A stretch of DNA of 64,000 nt from an uncultured Aquimarina sp. (lineage in GTDB: Bacteria; Bacteroidota; Bacteroidia; Flavobacteriales; Flavobacteriaceae). The position numbers were made by a program, and so were the translations under genes. Positions 26,835 to 35,568 of this stretch are shown here, piece by piece; the stretch's first letter is position 1, and each line of letters starts with the position of its first letter. The stretch covers positions 62,001 through 126,000 of the forward strand of contig CANLEM010000001.1 of NCBI GenBank assembly GCA_947489685.1. Reading direction: 5' to 3'. Below the pieces are notes generated by a model. That model was not told where the DNA came from, did not search any database, and worked only from the letters and a program-made list of their open reading frames with translations.

Positions 26835-26919
26835 TAATGGTTACATATTTAATCTTTATAAAGTAAATGTGCTTTTGATACTAAAAAATATAAATTCCTT
26901 TTTTAATTCACTTAGCTCT

Positions 26920-28605
26920 ATGCGGCTATGGATTTGGTTATTTCTTGTGGTACAAATGGTATCAGGACAAGAACATATAAATATTGTTTCTGATTCACTA
27001 AAAAAGTTGGGCTATGATCATCTTTATGCTTCTTACAAGAGTGTGAGCAGTGATACTATAAAATCCCAATTATACTTATCTGCATATCTTGACAAAGCTA
27101 TTGGTGATAAAGACAGTATAAAAATGGCTATTGCATATAGCCATTTATCGTATTATGAAACCGAAGAATCTCAAAAAATCACTTTGCTGGATCTGGCGAT
27201 AGATATAAGTAAAGACCAAAATCATGATAAGTATCCTGTAAAGGCATATTCTTTTAAGGGAGGTTATTATTTTATGAAAGGTGATTATCAACTTGCCTTA
27301 GATAATTATATACAAGCATTATCTCTTGCAGAAAAGGTGAATAATAAAGAATATATACAGTACACAAATCATAATATCGCTTGTATTAAAACTAAAATTG
27401 ATAAACACGAAGAAGCACTGTTACTTTTTAAAGAAAACCTCATTTATGAAAAAAATAGAGATGAACTAGATGTTGCTTCGTATTTACTGTCGCTAATTCC
27501 AATGGCCGAATCTTTTCGATACAATAAACAACTAGACTCAGCCTCTTTTTATAATTATAAAGGAATTGTAAAATCTATGAAAACCGAAAAACTAAAAAAT
27601 AGATTTTATGGTAAGTTGATTTTAAATGAAGGGATCAACCTGTATTACAAAAAGCAATTTACTGATGCATACGATAGTATTGTTAAAGGAATTGATTTAC
27701 AAAAAACATATAACTCAAAAGATCCTGAAAGTGATGTACTAGGATCTTTTTATTTAGGTCAACTCCACCTTCAGAAAGGAGATACCACAATTGCCGAAGG
27801 GGAATTTTTAAAAATGGATTCAATTGTTCAAAAACAAAATATAATTCTTTCTGAAACCAGAAAAGGATATGAGTTTTTGATATCATGGTATAGATCTAGA
27901 GAAGAAACAGAGAAACAATTGGTGTATATTAATAAAATACTTCGATTTGATAGTATTATAAATGATCAAAGGGCTTCAGTGTCTACAAAATTGTTTAAAG
28001 AATTCGACACTCCGCTATTATTGAAAGAAAAAGAATTATTGATTCAGAATTTGAAAAAAAATACAAGTGCACTTAGTTTTTGGGTTGGATTTCTGATTCT
28101 ATTATCCCTAATAACTACAGTGTTTATGTATTATCAATATATGAACAGAAAAGAATATGAACGTAAGTTTAATGAGTTGATTAATAAAGGTAAGAACAAA
28201 AACCTATCACTTAAAAAACCAATAGATGATATTGGTATTGCCGAGGAGGTAGTTAATGATATTTTAGAAAGTTTATCTCTTTTTGAGAAGAAACATGAAT
28301 ATTTGAAAAAGAATATAAGTATTTCGTCTCTGGCAAAAGAAATCAATACCAACACGAAATACTTATCAAAAATAATTAATTATCATAAGCATAAGAGTTT
28401 CACGAATTATGTAAATGAGCTTAGAGTGCAATATAGTGTTGAACAGTTAAAAGAAAACACATCCCTAAAAAACTATACTATTCAGGGTATAGCAGAAGAA
28501 ATGGGTTTTAATAGTGCCGAATCTTTTTCGTCAGCCTTTAAACGAAGTACAGGCATTAAGCCTTCATATTTTATGAGAAAACTAACCGCTCTTAATGTAG
28601 ATTAA
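26920..28605 (+). CDS. TPR-TM-AraC hybrid transcriptional regulator
   Basis: A 561-residue protein if started at the ATG at 26920, which puts MRLWIWLFLVVQMVSGQ as a signal sequence at the very N-terminus; a GTG at 26869 would add 17 residues. About six TPR-like repeats follow (for example YSFKGGYYFMKGDYQLALDN). A TM helix (SFWVGFLILLSLITTVFMYY) lies before a cytoplasmic linker, and the C-terminal ~110 residues are an AraC/HTH_18 domain with ISISSLAKEINTNTKYLSKI and the second HTH QGIAEEMGFNSAESFSSAF. The shape is that of one-protein periplasm-to-DNA sensors common in Flavobacteriia. It stands between the lipoprotein pair and a GG-leader peptide gene, and similar repeats flank it on both sides. 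Confidence 0.85.
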   Translation: MRLWIWLFLVVQMVSGQEHINIVSDSLKKLGYDHLYASYKSVSSDTIKSQLYLSAYLDKAIGDKDSIKMAIAYSHLSYYETEESQKITLLDLAIDISKDQNHDKYPVKAYSFKGGYYFMKGDYQLALDNYIQALSLAEKVNNKEYIQYTNHNIACIKTKIDKHEEALLLFKENLIYEKNRDELDVASYLLSLIPMAESFRYNKQLDSASFYNYKGIVKSMKTEKLKNRFYGKLILNEGINLYYKKQFTDAYDSIVKGIDLQKTYNSKDPESDVLGSFYLGQLHLQKGDTTIAEGEFLKMDSIVQKQNIILSETRKGYEFLISWYRSREETEKQLVYINKILRFDSIINDQRASVSTKLFKEFDTPLLLKEKELLIQNLKKNTSALSFWVGFLILLSLITTVFMYYQYMNRKEYERKFNELINKGKNKNLSLKKPIDDIGIAEEVVNDILESLSLFEKKHEYLKKNISISSLAKEINTNTKYLSKIINYHKHKSFTNYVNELRVQYSVEQLKENTSLKNYTIQGIAEEMGFNSAESFSSAFKRSTGIKPSYFMRKLTALNVD

Positions 28606-28611
28606 TTTCTC

Positions 28612-28629
28612 GAAATTCATGAAATTCAT
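28612..28629 (+). promoter_or_regulatory. tandem GAAATTCAT repeat, candidate activator site for the RiPP-like gene
   Basis: GAAATTCATGAAATTCAT is a perfect 9 bp direct repeat beginning 6 bases after the regulator's stop codon and ending 43 bases before the -7 box of the peptide gene. This is a normal activator position. Related copies lie at 26655-26695. Confidence 0.5.
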
Positions 28630-28672
28630 GAAGTTTGTTTTTTATATCACTCTGATTTTAAATTACTTATTT

Positions 28673-28680
28673 TAAATTTG
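28673..28680 (+). promoter_or_regulatory. -7 box for the RiPP-like peptide gene
   Basis: TAAATTTG fits TAnnTTTG, 36 bases before the ATG at 28717. The -33 position reads TCTG (28651-28654), one mismatch from TTTG with an 18-base spacer. Confidence 0.55.
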
Positions 28681-28716
28681 ATAAAAATTACACAAAACAT
28701 TTATAAAGTAAGGAAG

Positions 28717-28908
28717 ATGAAAAAATCAAAAAACAAGAATTTGGAACTCAAAAAACTCAAGATAGCAAAACTGAACAATTTGGATGCTATAAAAGGAGGT
28801 ACTAGTATCATAGCGATTTTAATAAGAAGTTATAATCCTGATGATTGCGCAAATACAACAGAATGTCCTTCTTATGGTTGTCCGGGAACTACTGTTATAC
28901 GCAGATAA
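28717..28908 (+). CDS. GG-leader natural-product (RiPP-like) precursor peptide
   Basis: A 63-residue peptide starting at the ATG at 28717, which has AGGA just upstream; an in-frame start at 28678 would lie in the promoter. The leader LKKLKIAKLNNLDAIKGG matches the Bacteroidetes natural-product precursor leader (the type with KxxLN, L and IxGG). Cleavage after the Gly-Gly would free a 35-residue core that begins TSIIAILIRS and contains three cysteines (in DDCAN, ECPS, GCPG) and several Thr/Ser. Such peptides are usually exported by C39-peptidase ABC transporters and may be modified. No modifying enzyme or transporter gene is in the window, so it is an orphan precursor. The gene is bounded by its own promoter and a strong terminator. 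Confidence 0.75.
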   Translation: MKKSKNKNLELKKLKIAKLNNLDAIKGGTSIIAILIRSYNPDDCANTTECPSYGCPGTTVIRR

Positions 28909-28920
28909 TCCAATATCAAC

Positions 28921-28956
28921 ATTATAAAAGGCATATAATCATATGCCTTTTATAAT
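28921..28956. terminator. bidirectional terminator
   Basis: The arms ATTATAAAAGGCATAT (28921-28936) and ATATGCCTTTTATAAT (28941-28956) are perfectly complementary around a 4-base loop, with A and T tracts on the two sides. It serves both the peptide gene and the convergent phosphatase gene. Confidence 0.85.
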
Positions 28957-28964
28957 TTAGAAAT

Positions 28965-29693
28965 TTAGTTACGACCATTCTCATTTGGATACAGAGAATA
29001 GACAGGATCACTTTGCCAAAATTGCTTGTTATCGATATCCATCATGGTAAGTGGTCCTTTAAAAGCAGCTCCGGTATCTACATTCCATACGCAAGTAGCA
29101 TTTACCGGTTTGGTTTGATCAATACGGGTAACAGGTGTATGCCCAATATATATTTCATCAAAAAGCAATAGGCGTTTGGGGTACTTTATATCGCTTTTTT
29201 TAAGATTAGGGTCGGTGGCCAGTGCAGTCTCCCATAAGGTTCGATCCCAATAAAATGTTTCGTCAAAATATTCTCTATGTGGACCATGAAGATTAGAAAA
29301 ACCCGCATGTAAAAATAAACGATTACGATCGTCGATATAATAATTAATCAAATTTTCGAAAAATTCGAGATGTGTTTTCTTTTCTTGACTTGCTAATTTG
29401 GCATACGAGTCCATAGTAGCTTGACCACCATGTTTTATCCATTCGGGGTTATACGTGTTTTGGGTTAGCCATGTATAGCATAGTTCATCGTGATTACCTC
29501 TTATACATATGCATTTTTGCGTTTTTTGTAACTGAATCAAAAAGGAAACTAGCTCGGCGCTTTCACTCCAACCATCTACATAATCACCTAGAAAAATTAA
29601 GGTGTCATCACTAGTTACATTTGCTTTTTGAAATAACTGTTTTATGGCTTTTAATCCCCCGTGCATGTCACCTATTACCAAACTTCTACTCAT
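28965..29693 (-). CDS. PPP-family metallophosphoesterase (serine/threonine phosphatase-like)
   Basis: A 242-residue cytoplasmic protein with the whole metal-binding set: GDMHG (residues 8-12), GDYVDG, GNHDE, LHAGFS and GHTPV. This is the bacterial branch of the PPP phosphatases, of similar size to the phage lambda-type enzymes. It would hydrolyse phosphomonoesters with two divalent metals; the physiological substrate (phosphoprotein or nucleotide) cannot be told. The next gene upstream on the same strand ends 26 bases before its start, so the two may be co-transcribed. Confidence 0.9.
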   Translation of the reverse strand: MSRSLVIGDMHGGLKAIKQLFQKANVTSDDTLIFLGDYVDGWSESAELVSFLIQLQKTQKCICIRGNHDELCYTWLTQNTYNPEWIKHGGQATMDSYAKLASQEKKTHLEFFENLINYYIDDRNRLFLHAGFSNLHGPHREYFDETFYWDRTLWETALATDPNLKKSDIKYPKRLLLFDEIYIGHTPVTRIDQTKPVNATCVWNVDTGAAFKGPLTMMDIDNKQFWQSDPVYSLYPNENGRN

Positions 29694-29719
29694 TCTTAAA
29701 TTGTAGTTAATCGTTTATA

Positions 29720-30856
29720 TTAGCTGTATCTCACTTTTCGAAGTATTCGAATACTTTCTTTATAAAGTGAATAAACAGATTCATTGTATACTTTTAAATA
29801 CGGCTTTGCATCTTCTAATTTTTCCTTTGCTTCACTAAAATCATTAAAATAGCATATCAAATAGGTCGCAGGAAGATTGACTAAGTCTTTTTCTTCATTT
29901 TTAGACAATGTTATCTTATTTTTTAATTTATCAATAAGTGCATTATTACTATTATAGAGATGATATAATGTTTTTCGATCAAATTGCGGAGGATCAAAAA
30001 GTAATTTACTTTCAATATCATAACCCGCATTGTCTTTAAAAGTAATGACGACTTCTTCTAGCGGATAATATTGATACGTATCATGCAATCCTAATTGAAC
30101 ATACTCGACAATTTTGAACTGATCATCTGTTAGCGATATGCTCACTTCATCCAACTCTGAATAAAATAGTTTTACATGCTCATTTATTAATTCTATATCG
30201 ACTCTAGAATAATACGTTTCTCCATTTTGTCTTTTTTCTTTACCAGCCCAACATACCACAAAGTACTCTTTAAAAACTTTATATGAAGGGTGATAATCTT
30301 TTCTCGAATTCATAAAATCAAATACCCCGTCTAGAGTGAGTTCGATGTTGTTTTGTGCATGACTTTCAATCGCACTTACAATTTCAGAATTGGTGTTTTT
30401 TATTTCAATATCAAACACCTTGGGCATACTTATACTACCATCTCTAAGAAAGACTGTGCCCCCGTAATATTTCCATATATTTTTACGAAGAGAACATATT
30501 TTATCAGATTGAGATCTAATAGAAACCAAACCAACAACCTTATCACTAGGCAAATGAGGAAAGGGAATATTCTCATAGGCAACCAAAGGAGGGTTGGCTA
30601 AATATGCGTTTACCAGGTTTTGGATTTTGCTATCATCAAAAAAATCAACTCCAATAATTTGATTGTCTTCATCTTCAACTCCAATAACAATGTATGAGTT
30701 GTTTTGGGGATTAGAATTTGCCAATGCGCAAATATGTTTCAGGAATTTGGCTTTACCTTCTTTTTCGCCTATATTAAGTTTACGCTTCTTGTCATAAAAA
30801 CTATTTTCGTCATTATGGGCAAGTAGGTTCTTAATAAGGAGGCGTTTATTAATCAT
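29720..30856 (-). CDS. AlbA_2 (Schlafen-like, putative DNA/nucleotide-binding) domain protein
   Basis: A 378-residue soluble protein. The N-terminal ~150 residues match the AlbA_2/divergent AAA-4 family: KAKFLKHICALANSN, YIVIGVEDEDNQIIGVDF, and the strand VVGLVSIRSQSD followed by FLRDGS. The C-terminal ~220 residues are not recognised and contain YYSRVDIELINEHVKLFYSE and an acidic helical end. AlbA_2 proteins include putative regulators and defence-associated proteins. Here the neighbours (phosphatase, SDR) are housekeeping-like, so no role is assigned. The gene lies 26 bases ahead of the phosphatase gene. Confidence 0.75.
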   Translation of the reverse strand: MINKRLLIKNLLAHNDENSFYDKKRKLNIGEKEGKAKFLKHICALANSNPQNNSYIVIGVEDEDNQIIGVDFFDDSKIQNLVNAYLANPPLVAYENIPFPHLPSDKVVGLVSIRSQSDKICSLRKNIWKYYGGTVFLRDGSISMPKVFDIEIKNTNSEIVSAIESHAQNNIELTLDGVFDFMNSRKDYHPSYKVFKEYFVVCWAGKEKRQNGETYYSRVDIELINEHVKLFYSELDEVSISLTDDQFKIVEYVQLGLHDTYQYYPLEEVVITFKDNAGYDIESKLLFDPPQFDRKTLYHLYNSNNALIDKLKNKITLSKNEEKDLVNLPATYLICYFNDFSEAKEKLEDAKPYLKVYNESVYSLYKESIRILRKVRYS

Positions 30857-30942
30857 TCCTTTTACAAAAAAGCAGTTTATAATTTTCCCAATATAAACTT
30901 AGCCATTTTTATTGGGTCTGCAATGCAATGAGAATAAAGAAA

Positions 30943-31695
30943 TTATAAACTTTTCTTAACGATTGTACTACTTGCTTGCGCCGTAGGAAAAACGATCAGG
31001 TCTGCTATATTTACATGATAAGGTCTAGTAACTACAAAGGCAATGATATCTGCAATGTTTTCTGGTGTTAAAGGATCAAATCCATTATATACAGTATCGG
31101 CCCTTTTATCATCGCCTTTAAATCGCACATTGCTAAACTCTGTTTCGACCAGTCCTGGGTGAATTGCGCCAACCTTAATGCCATATGGATTTAGGTCCAT
31201 TTGCATTCCTTTATTGATGGCATCTACAGCATGTTTACTGGCGCAATAGACATTGCCGTTAGGATACACTTCTTTTCCCGCTATAGATCCTATATTAATA
31301 ATGTGACCAGATTTTTGAGCAATCATTTTTGGGATTATCGCTTTCGAAACGTATAACAATCCTTTTACATTAATATCAATCATGGCATCCCAATCTTCAA
31401 GACTTCCTGTCTGAATAGGATCTAACCCATGAGCATTTCCGGCATTATTGATTAAAATATCAATTTTGCCAAACTTTGCTGGGATACTTTCTATACTTTT
31501 TGACACCTCTTGTTTGTCTCTTACATCAAAACATAATGTATGTACAGCTACTGATTTGCTGAGTTCTTTTTGTAATTCGCCTAATCGATCTTGTCTTCTT
31601 CCGCAAATGATAAGATTGATACGATGTTTTGCAAACTCGATAGCGGTAGATTTTCCAATTCCGCTAGTGGCTCCTGTAATTAAGGCTGTTGTCAT
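30943..31695 (-). CDS. short-chain dehydrogenase/reductase (YdfG-like)
   Basis: A 250-residue classical SDR. The start is taken at 31695, giving MTTALITGATSGIGKS; an upstream in-frame codon at 31731 would add 12 residues before the Rossmann strand, which is unusual. Visible motifs are TGATSGIG (cofactor), NNAG, the catalytic Ser in NIGSIAG, and YCASK (Tyr/Lys). The GRR segment after the second strand favours NADP(H). The overall sequence is closest in style to YdfG, an NADP-dependent 3-hydroxy acid/serine dehydrogenase; the substrate is not certain. A 16 bp palindrome lies 62 bases upstream. Confidence 0.9.
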   Translation of the reverse strand: MTTALITGATSGIGKSTAIEFAKHRINLIICGRRQDRLGELQKELSKSVAVHTLCFDVRDKQEVSKSIESIPAKFGKIDILINNAGNAHGLDPIQTGSLEDWDAMIDINVKGLLYVSKAIIPKMIAQKSGHIINIGSIAGKEVYPNGNVYCASKHAVDAINKGMQMDLNPYGIKVGAIHPGLVETEFSNVRFKGDDKRADTVYNGFDPLTPENIADIIAFVVTRPYHVNIADLIVFPTAQASSTIVKKSL

Positions 31696-31757
31696 AATTG
31701 AATATATAGTTATAAAAATTGCAACAACCATAGATGTGTTGCGTCTTTTGATAAACT

Positions 31758-31773
31758 CATCATGTACATGATG
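31758..31773. promoter_or_regulatory. perfect 16 bp palindrome upstream of the SDR gene
   Basis: CATCATGTACATGATG is a perfect palindrome in the divergent region between the SDR gene and the MoxR gene, 62 bases before the SDR start. It has the size and symmetry of a dimeric repressor operator. Confidence 0.4.
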
Positions 31774-31939
31774 GAAATAGTTATGTCCAAATTTTAAAAA
31801 AGTTATTTAAATATACCTCAAAAATTGAGGATAAGAGATATACATTTAACCAACAATTAACAACTAGGCGAAAATTAATTCGACAATTTGCAATGTTTAA
31901 TTAGGAATATTAAATTCACGCCTTAAAAAATTAAAATAA

Positions 31940-32941
31940 ATGGAAGAAAACAGTTCTATTGATATTGCGTCAATCAATCAGAAGATAGAAAAGGAATCTG
32001 CGTTTGTAGATTTATTGACCCTTGAGATGAATAAGGTAATTGTAGGTCAAAAACATATGGTTGAACGCTTACTAATTGGATTGTTAGGACAAGGTCATAT
32101 TTTACTAGAAGGTGTTCCTGGTTTAGCAAAAACACTAGCCATAAACACATTGTCTCAAGCAGTTCATGCCAGCTTTAGTCGTATTCAGTTTACACCGGAC
32201 TTGTTACCAGCAGATGTTGTAGGTACTTTAATTTACAACATGAAAGAAAATGATTTTTCTATCAAGAAAGGGCCTATTTTCGCCAATTTTGTGCTTGCAG
32301 ATGAGATAAACCGTGCTCCGGCAAAGGTACAGAGTGCCTTGCTCGAAGCCATGCAAGAGAAACAAGTGACTATTGGTGATGAGACTTTTATATTGGATAA
32401 ACCGTTTTTAGTTATGGCAACTCAAAACCCTGTAGAGCAAGAAGGAACCTATCCGTTACCAGAGGCACAGGTAGACCGTTTTATGTTAAAAACGGTGATT
32501 GATTATCCAAAACTAGACGAAGAACAATTGATTATTCGAGCTAATCTTAAAGGATCTTTCGAGAAAGTAAATCCTGTAGTTTCTTTAGAGCAAATTCTAA
32601 GTGCGCAGAAAGCGGTAAGAGAAGTATACATGGATGAGAAAATAGAAAAGTATATTCTAGATATCATTTTTGCCACTAGATATCCCGAAAAATATGGTCT
32701 CGAAGAATTAAAACCATTAATAAATTTTGGAGCTTCTCCTCGAGGTAGTATCAACTTGGCAACTGCAGCAAAGTGTTATGCGTTTATAAAAAGAAGAGGA
32801 TACGTTATCCCTGAAGATGTACGTGCAATCATCCATGATGTATTGCGCCATCGTATTGGTATTACTTATGAAGCAGAAGCCGAGAATGTAACTTCAGAAG
32901 ATATTATCAATAAGATTGTAAACGAGATCGAAGTACCATAG
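31940..32941 (+). CDS. MoxR-family AAA+ ATPase (first gene of the bat operon)
   Basis: A 333-residue MoxR ATPase. The Walker A is GVPGLAKT, with the Ala that is typical of MoxR. Walker B is LADEINRAPAK, sensor 1 is in MATQNPVEQEGTYPLPEAQ, and the arginine-finger region is in VDRFML. MoxR proteins act as chaperones that activate or insert von Willebrand (VWA) partner proteins. Here DUF58 and two VWA membrane proteins follow on the same strand with short gaps, as in Bacteroidetes Bat operons linked to oxygen and stress tolerance. Confidence 0.95.
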   Translation: MEENSSIDIASINQKIEKESAFVDLLTLEMNKVIVGQKHMVERLLIGLLGQGHILLEGVPGLAKTLAINTLSQAVHASFSRIQFTPDLLPADVVGTLIYNMKENDFSIKKGPIFANFVLADEINRAPAKVQSALLEAMQEKQVTIGDETFILDKPFLVMATQNPVEQEGTYPLPEAQVDRFMLKTVIDYPKLDEEQLIIRANLKGSFEKVNPVVSLEQILSAQKAVREVYMDEKIEKYILDIIFATRYPEKYGLEELKPLINFGASPRGSINLATAAKCYAFIKRRGYVIPEDVRAIIHDVLRHRIGITYEAEAENVTSEDIINKIVNEIEVP

Positions 32942-33025
32942 CGGTTCATTGTTAGAAGTTTTGGTTCCCGATAGTGAAACCAGAATCTGCAACATTCACA
33001 AAGTGAATATACCCGAAATAAAATT

Positions 33026-33892
33026 ATGGATACTAAAGAGTTACTAAAGAAAGTTCGAAAAATTGAGATCAAGACACGGCGCCTAAGCGACCATATCTTT
33101 GGAGGTGAATACCATTCTACTTTCAAAGGGCGTGGTATGACCTTTAGCGAAGTGAGACAGTATCAATTTGGAGATGATGTTCGAAATATAGACTGGAATG
33201 TGACAGCGCGTTATAACGAGCCCTACATAAAAGTTTTTGAAGAAGAACGAGAGTTAACTATGATGCTCATGGTTGATGTATCAGGTTCGCAATTGTTTGG
33301 AACACAGCAGCAATTTAAAAAAGATATCATTACCGAAATAGCCGCAACTTTGGCATTTTCGGCTACACAAAATAATGATAAGATTGGTTTAATTTTATTT
33401 ACAGATGAAATAGAATTATTTATTCCGCCCAAAAAAGGAAGATCTCATGTACTTCGGATCATTAGAGAACTATTAGAATTTGAACCTAAAAGCAGGAAAA
33501 CCAATATTACCGAAGCGCTTAAATTCTTGTCTAATGTGATGAAAAAAAAGGCGATTGTTTTTATACTTTCAGACTTTATTGCAGATGAGTATCAGCATAC
33601 GCTTAAAATTGTGGGAGGAAAGCACGATGTTACTGGTATCCGTGTATACGACAGACATGAAGAAGAGATACCTAACCTGGGTATGGTGCAGATGGAGGAC
33701 GAAGAAACCGGAGAGTTATTATTAGTAAACACCGGATCCAAAAAAACACGAACTAATTATAACACATACTATCAACAACAAGTAGATTATTTTAGAGATA
33801 GCTTTAACCGTAGCGGTGCAGGATCTTTAAGCAGTAGAGTAGATGAGAGTTACGTAAAAAAATTATTAGGATATTTTAAAAGAAGAGGGTAG
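33026..33892 (+). CDS. DUF58 (VWA-like) protein of the bat operon
   Basis: A 288-residue soluble protein. Residues ~35-55 carry the DUF58 core FSEVRQYQFGDDVRNIDWNV. A degenerate VWA fold follows with a MIDAS-like DVSGS (~residue 88). LFTDEIELFIPPKKG and a FILSDF strand occupy later positions. DUF58 proteins pair with MoxR ATPases, here 84 bases upstream. There is no TM helix, so it sits in the cytoplasm, probably at the Bat membrane complex. Confidence 0.92.
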   Translation: MDTKELLKKVRKIEIKTRRLSDHIFGGEYHSTFKGRGMTFSEVRQYQFGDDVRNIDWNVTARYNEPYIKVFEEERELTMMLMVDVSGSQLFGTQQQFKKDIITEIAATLAFSATQNNDKIGLILFTDEIELFIPPKKGRSHVLRIIRELLEFEPKSRKTNITEALKFLSNVMKKKAIVFILSDFIADEYQHTLKIVGGKHDVTGIRVYDRHEEEIPNLGMVQMEDEETGELLLVNTGSKKTRTNYNTYYQQQVDYFRDSFNRSGAGSLSSRVDESYVKKLLGYFKRRG

Positions 33893-33904
33893 TAGCCATT
33901 ACGA

Positions 33905-35566
33905 ATGAAGAATTACACAGTACAAAGTAATACTATAGAAGTTATAACAAAGACAATTAGATCTTTGGTTTGGATTGTATTTCCGCTTTGGAGTCTTGGA
34001 ATATTTTCTCAAGTTTCAGGAACTATTGATTCTACATCAATACAAATAGGAGAAGAGATCCGCTATACAATGCAAGTACAAGCAGATTCTACTCAAATTG
34101 TTGTGTTCCCGGAAGGGCAAACGTTTACTCCTTTAGAAGTAATCGAATCCTATAAGATAGATACTGCAAGAAACAATAATAAATGGAGTCTTACCAAAGA
34201 ATATGCATTAACACAATTTGATTCGGGGCATTATACGATTCCTCGTCAAAAAGTTATGGTTGGTGATCGGATTTTCTTTACCGATTCGCTTATGGTAGAA
34301 GTGCGGGATGTTCTGGTAGATACTACCAAACAAAAAATGTATGAGATCAAACCATTGGTAGAAGTTGATGCATCTTTTTTTAATTGGAAAAAATACGTGT
34401 GGTGGATATTGGGGGGATTGCTGGTGCTTGGAGGAATTGCTTTTTTCCTTTTAAGAAGAAAAAAGAGAAAAGAAGCCAAGGAAAAAGAACTCGCGCCTTA
34501 CGAAAAAGCTATGCTTGCCTTACGTAAAATTGATGAGTCTCATTTATTAGAGCAAGATTCTCATAAAGAGTACTATTCTCAATTAAGTGATACAGCACGT
34601 AAATATATTGATGAAGAGGTGTATGACCATGCTATGGAGAGTACCACAGATGAGTTAATCACAAAATTAGATGAAGAAATAAAATCAGGATCACTTAATC
34701 TTGATAAAGCCACGATAGAAGAGCTTAAAAACGTACTTAAAACAGCCGATATGGCAAAATTTGCCAAATCCAAACCTGATAAAGGTACTGCAAAAGCAGA
34801 TCGTAATGTTATTGAGCGCGTGATTAATGAAACCAAAGAAGCTATTCCAGAACCTACCGAAGAAGAATTATTGGCCGACGAAGAATACAGGAAAACAATT
34901 GCCGATAAAAAACGAAAGAAAAAAATACTGTTTGGAAGCATTGGTGGATTATCAATAATTGCAGTAACCTTACTTATTTTTATTGCTATAAAAGGTTATG
35001 ATGTCGTAAAAGATACCTTATTAGGCCATCCTACCAAAGAATTGGCCGAAAACGAATGGGTGACCAGCGCTTATGGATCTCCTCCAATCACAATTACTAC
35101 CCCAAAAGTATTAATTAGAAAAGATGTACAGGTAGGAACTTCGAAAAACCCAATCCTTAAAGGAAATAATGTATTCGATTTTGGGGATAGATTAGCAGAT
35201 ATATATGTAGGCGTAAGCTACATGAATCTTACAGGTCAGCGCAAAAATCAAGATGCAAAATTTGAGTTGGATGGAATAGTCGAAACTACTTTTTCTTCTT
35301 TAGAAGAAGAAGGTGCTAAGAATATTGTGATTAAAGATGAGGAGTACGAAACATTAAATGGTGCTAAAGGGATAAAAATATTCGGAAAGTATAGCATAAA
35401 GCGGCCTAAAGAAGATGAAAAAGTTGAATATGGATACCAAATGCTCAATTTTGTAGAGGCTACAGGCTTGCAACAGATCATTGTAGTCTATGAAATAGAT
35501 AATAGATATACCGAAAATATTGCGCAACGAATTATGAATTCTGTCGAACTAAGAAAAGCCAAGTAA
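33905..35566 (+). CDS. bat-operon membrane protein with BatD-like N-terminal domain
   Basis: A 553-residue protein. A signal or anchor lies at ~residues 19-38 (LVWIVFPLWSLGIFSQ). A periplasmic BatD/Ig-like domain (~40-155) has TIDSTSIQIGEEIRYTMQV. Then come TM helix 1 (~165-185, WWILGGLLVLGGIAFFLLRR), a cytoplasmic Lys/Glu-rich helical part of ~150 residues (LSDTARKYIDEEVYDHAMES), TM helix 2 (~340-362) and a C-terminal beta domain. It starts 12 bases after the DUF58 gene and ends 2 bases before batA, so it belongs to the operon. It shares the 'oxygen tolerance' domain style with BatD, but the C-terminal domain is not recognised. Confidence 0.8.
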   Translation: MKNYTVQSNTIEVITKTIRSLVWIVFPLWSLGIFSQVSGTIDSTSIQIGEEIRYTMQVQADSTQIVVFPEGQTFTPLEVIESYKIDTARNNNKWSLTKEYALTQFDSGHYTIPRQKVMVGDRIFFTDSLMVEVRDVLVDTTKQKMYEIKPLVEVDASFFNWKKYVWWILGGLLVLGGIAFFLLRRKKRKEAKEKELAPYEKAMLALRKIDESHLLEQDSHKEYYSQLSDTARKYIDEEVYDHAMESTTDELITKLDEEIKSGSLNLDKATIEELKNVLKTADMAKFAKSKPDKGTAKADRNVIERVINETKEAIPEPTEEELLADEEYRKTIADKKRKKKILFGSIGGLSIIAVTLLIFIAIKGYDVVKDTLLGHPTKELAENEWVTSAYGSPPITITTPKVLIRKDVQVGTSKNPILKGNNVFDFGDRLADIYVGVSYMNLTGQRKNQDAKFELDGIVETTFSSLEEEGAKNIVIKDEEYETLNGAKGIKIFGKYSIKRPKEDEKVEYGYQMLNFVEATGLQQIIVVYEIDNRYTENIAQRIMNSVELRKAK

Positions 35567-35568
35567 TA

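Larger units (their letters stand above)
26561..26919. other. divergent regulatory region (lipoprotein pair / AraC-TPR regulator)
   Basis: About 360 bases without a gene, if the regulator starts at 26920. It holds a minus-strand -7 box (26623-26630), GAAATTC-type repeats with an overlapping hairpin (26655-26707) and a plus-strand -7 box (26827-26834). These are listed separately. Confidence 0.7.

Noticed and set aside
28606..28716. Additional biosynthetic gene for the RiPP-like peptide
   Set aside because: The space holds only repeats and the promoter; flanking genes are a regulator and a phosphatase.
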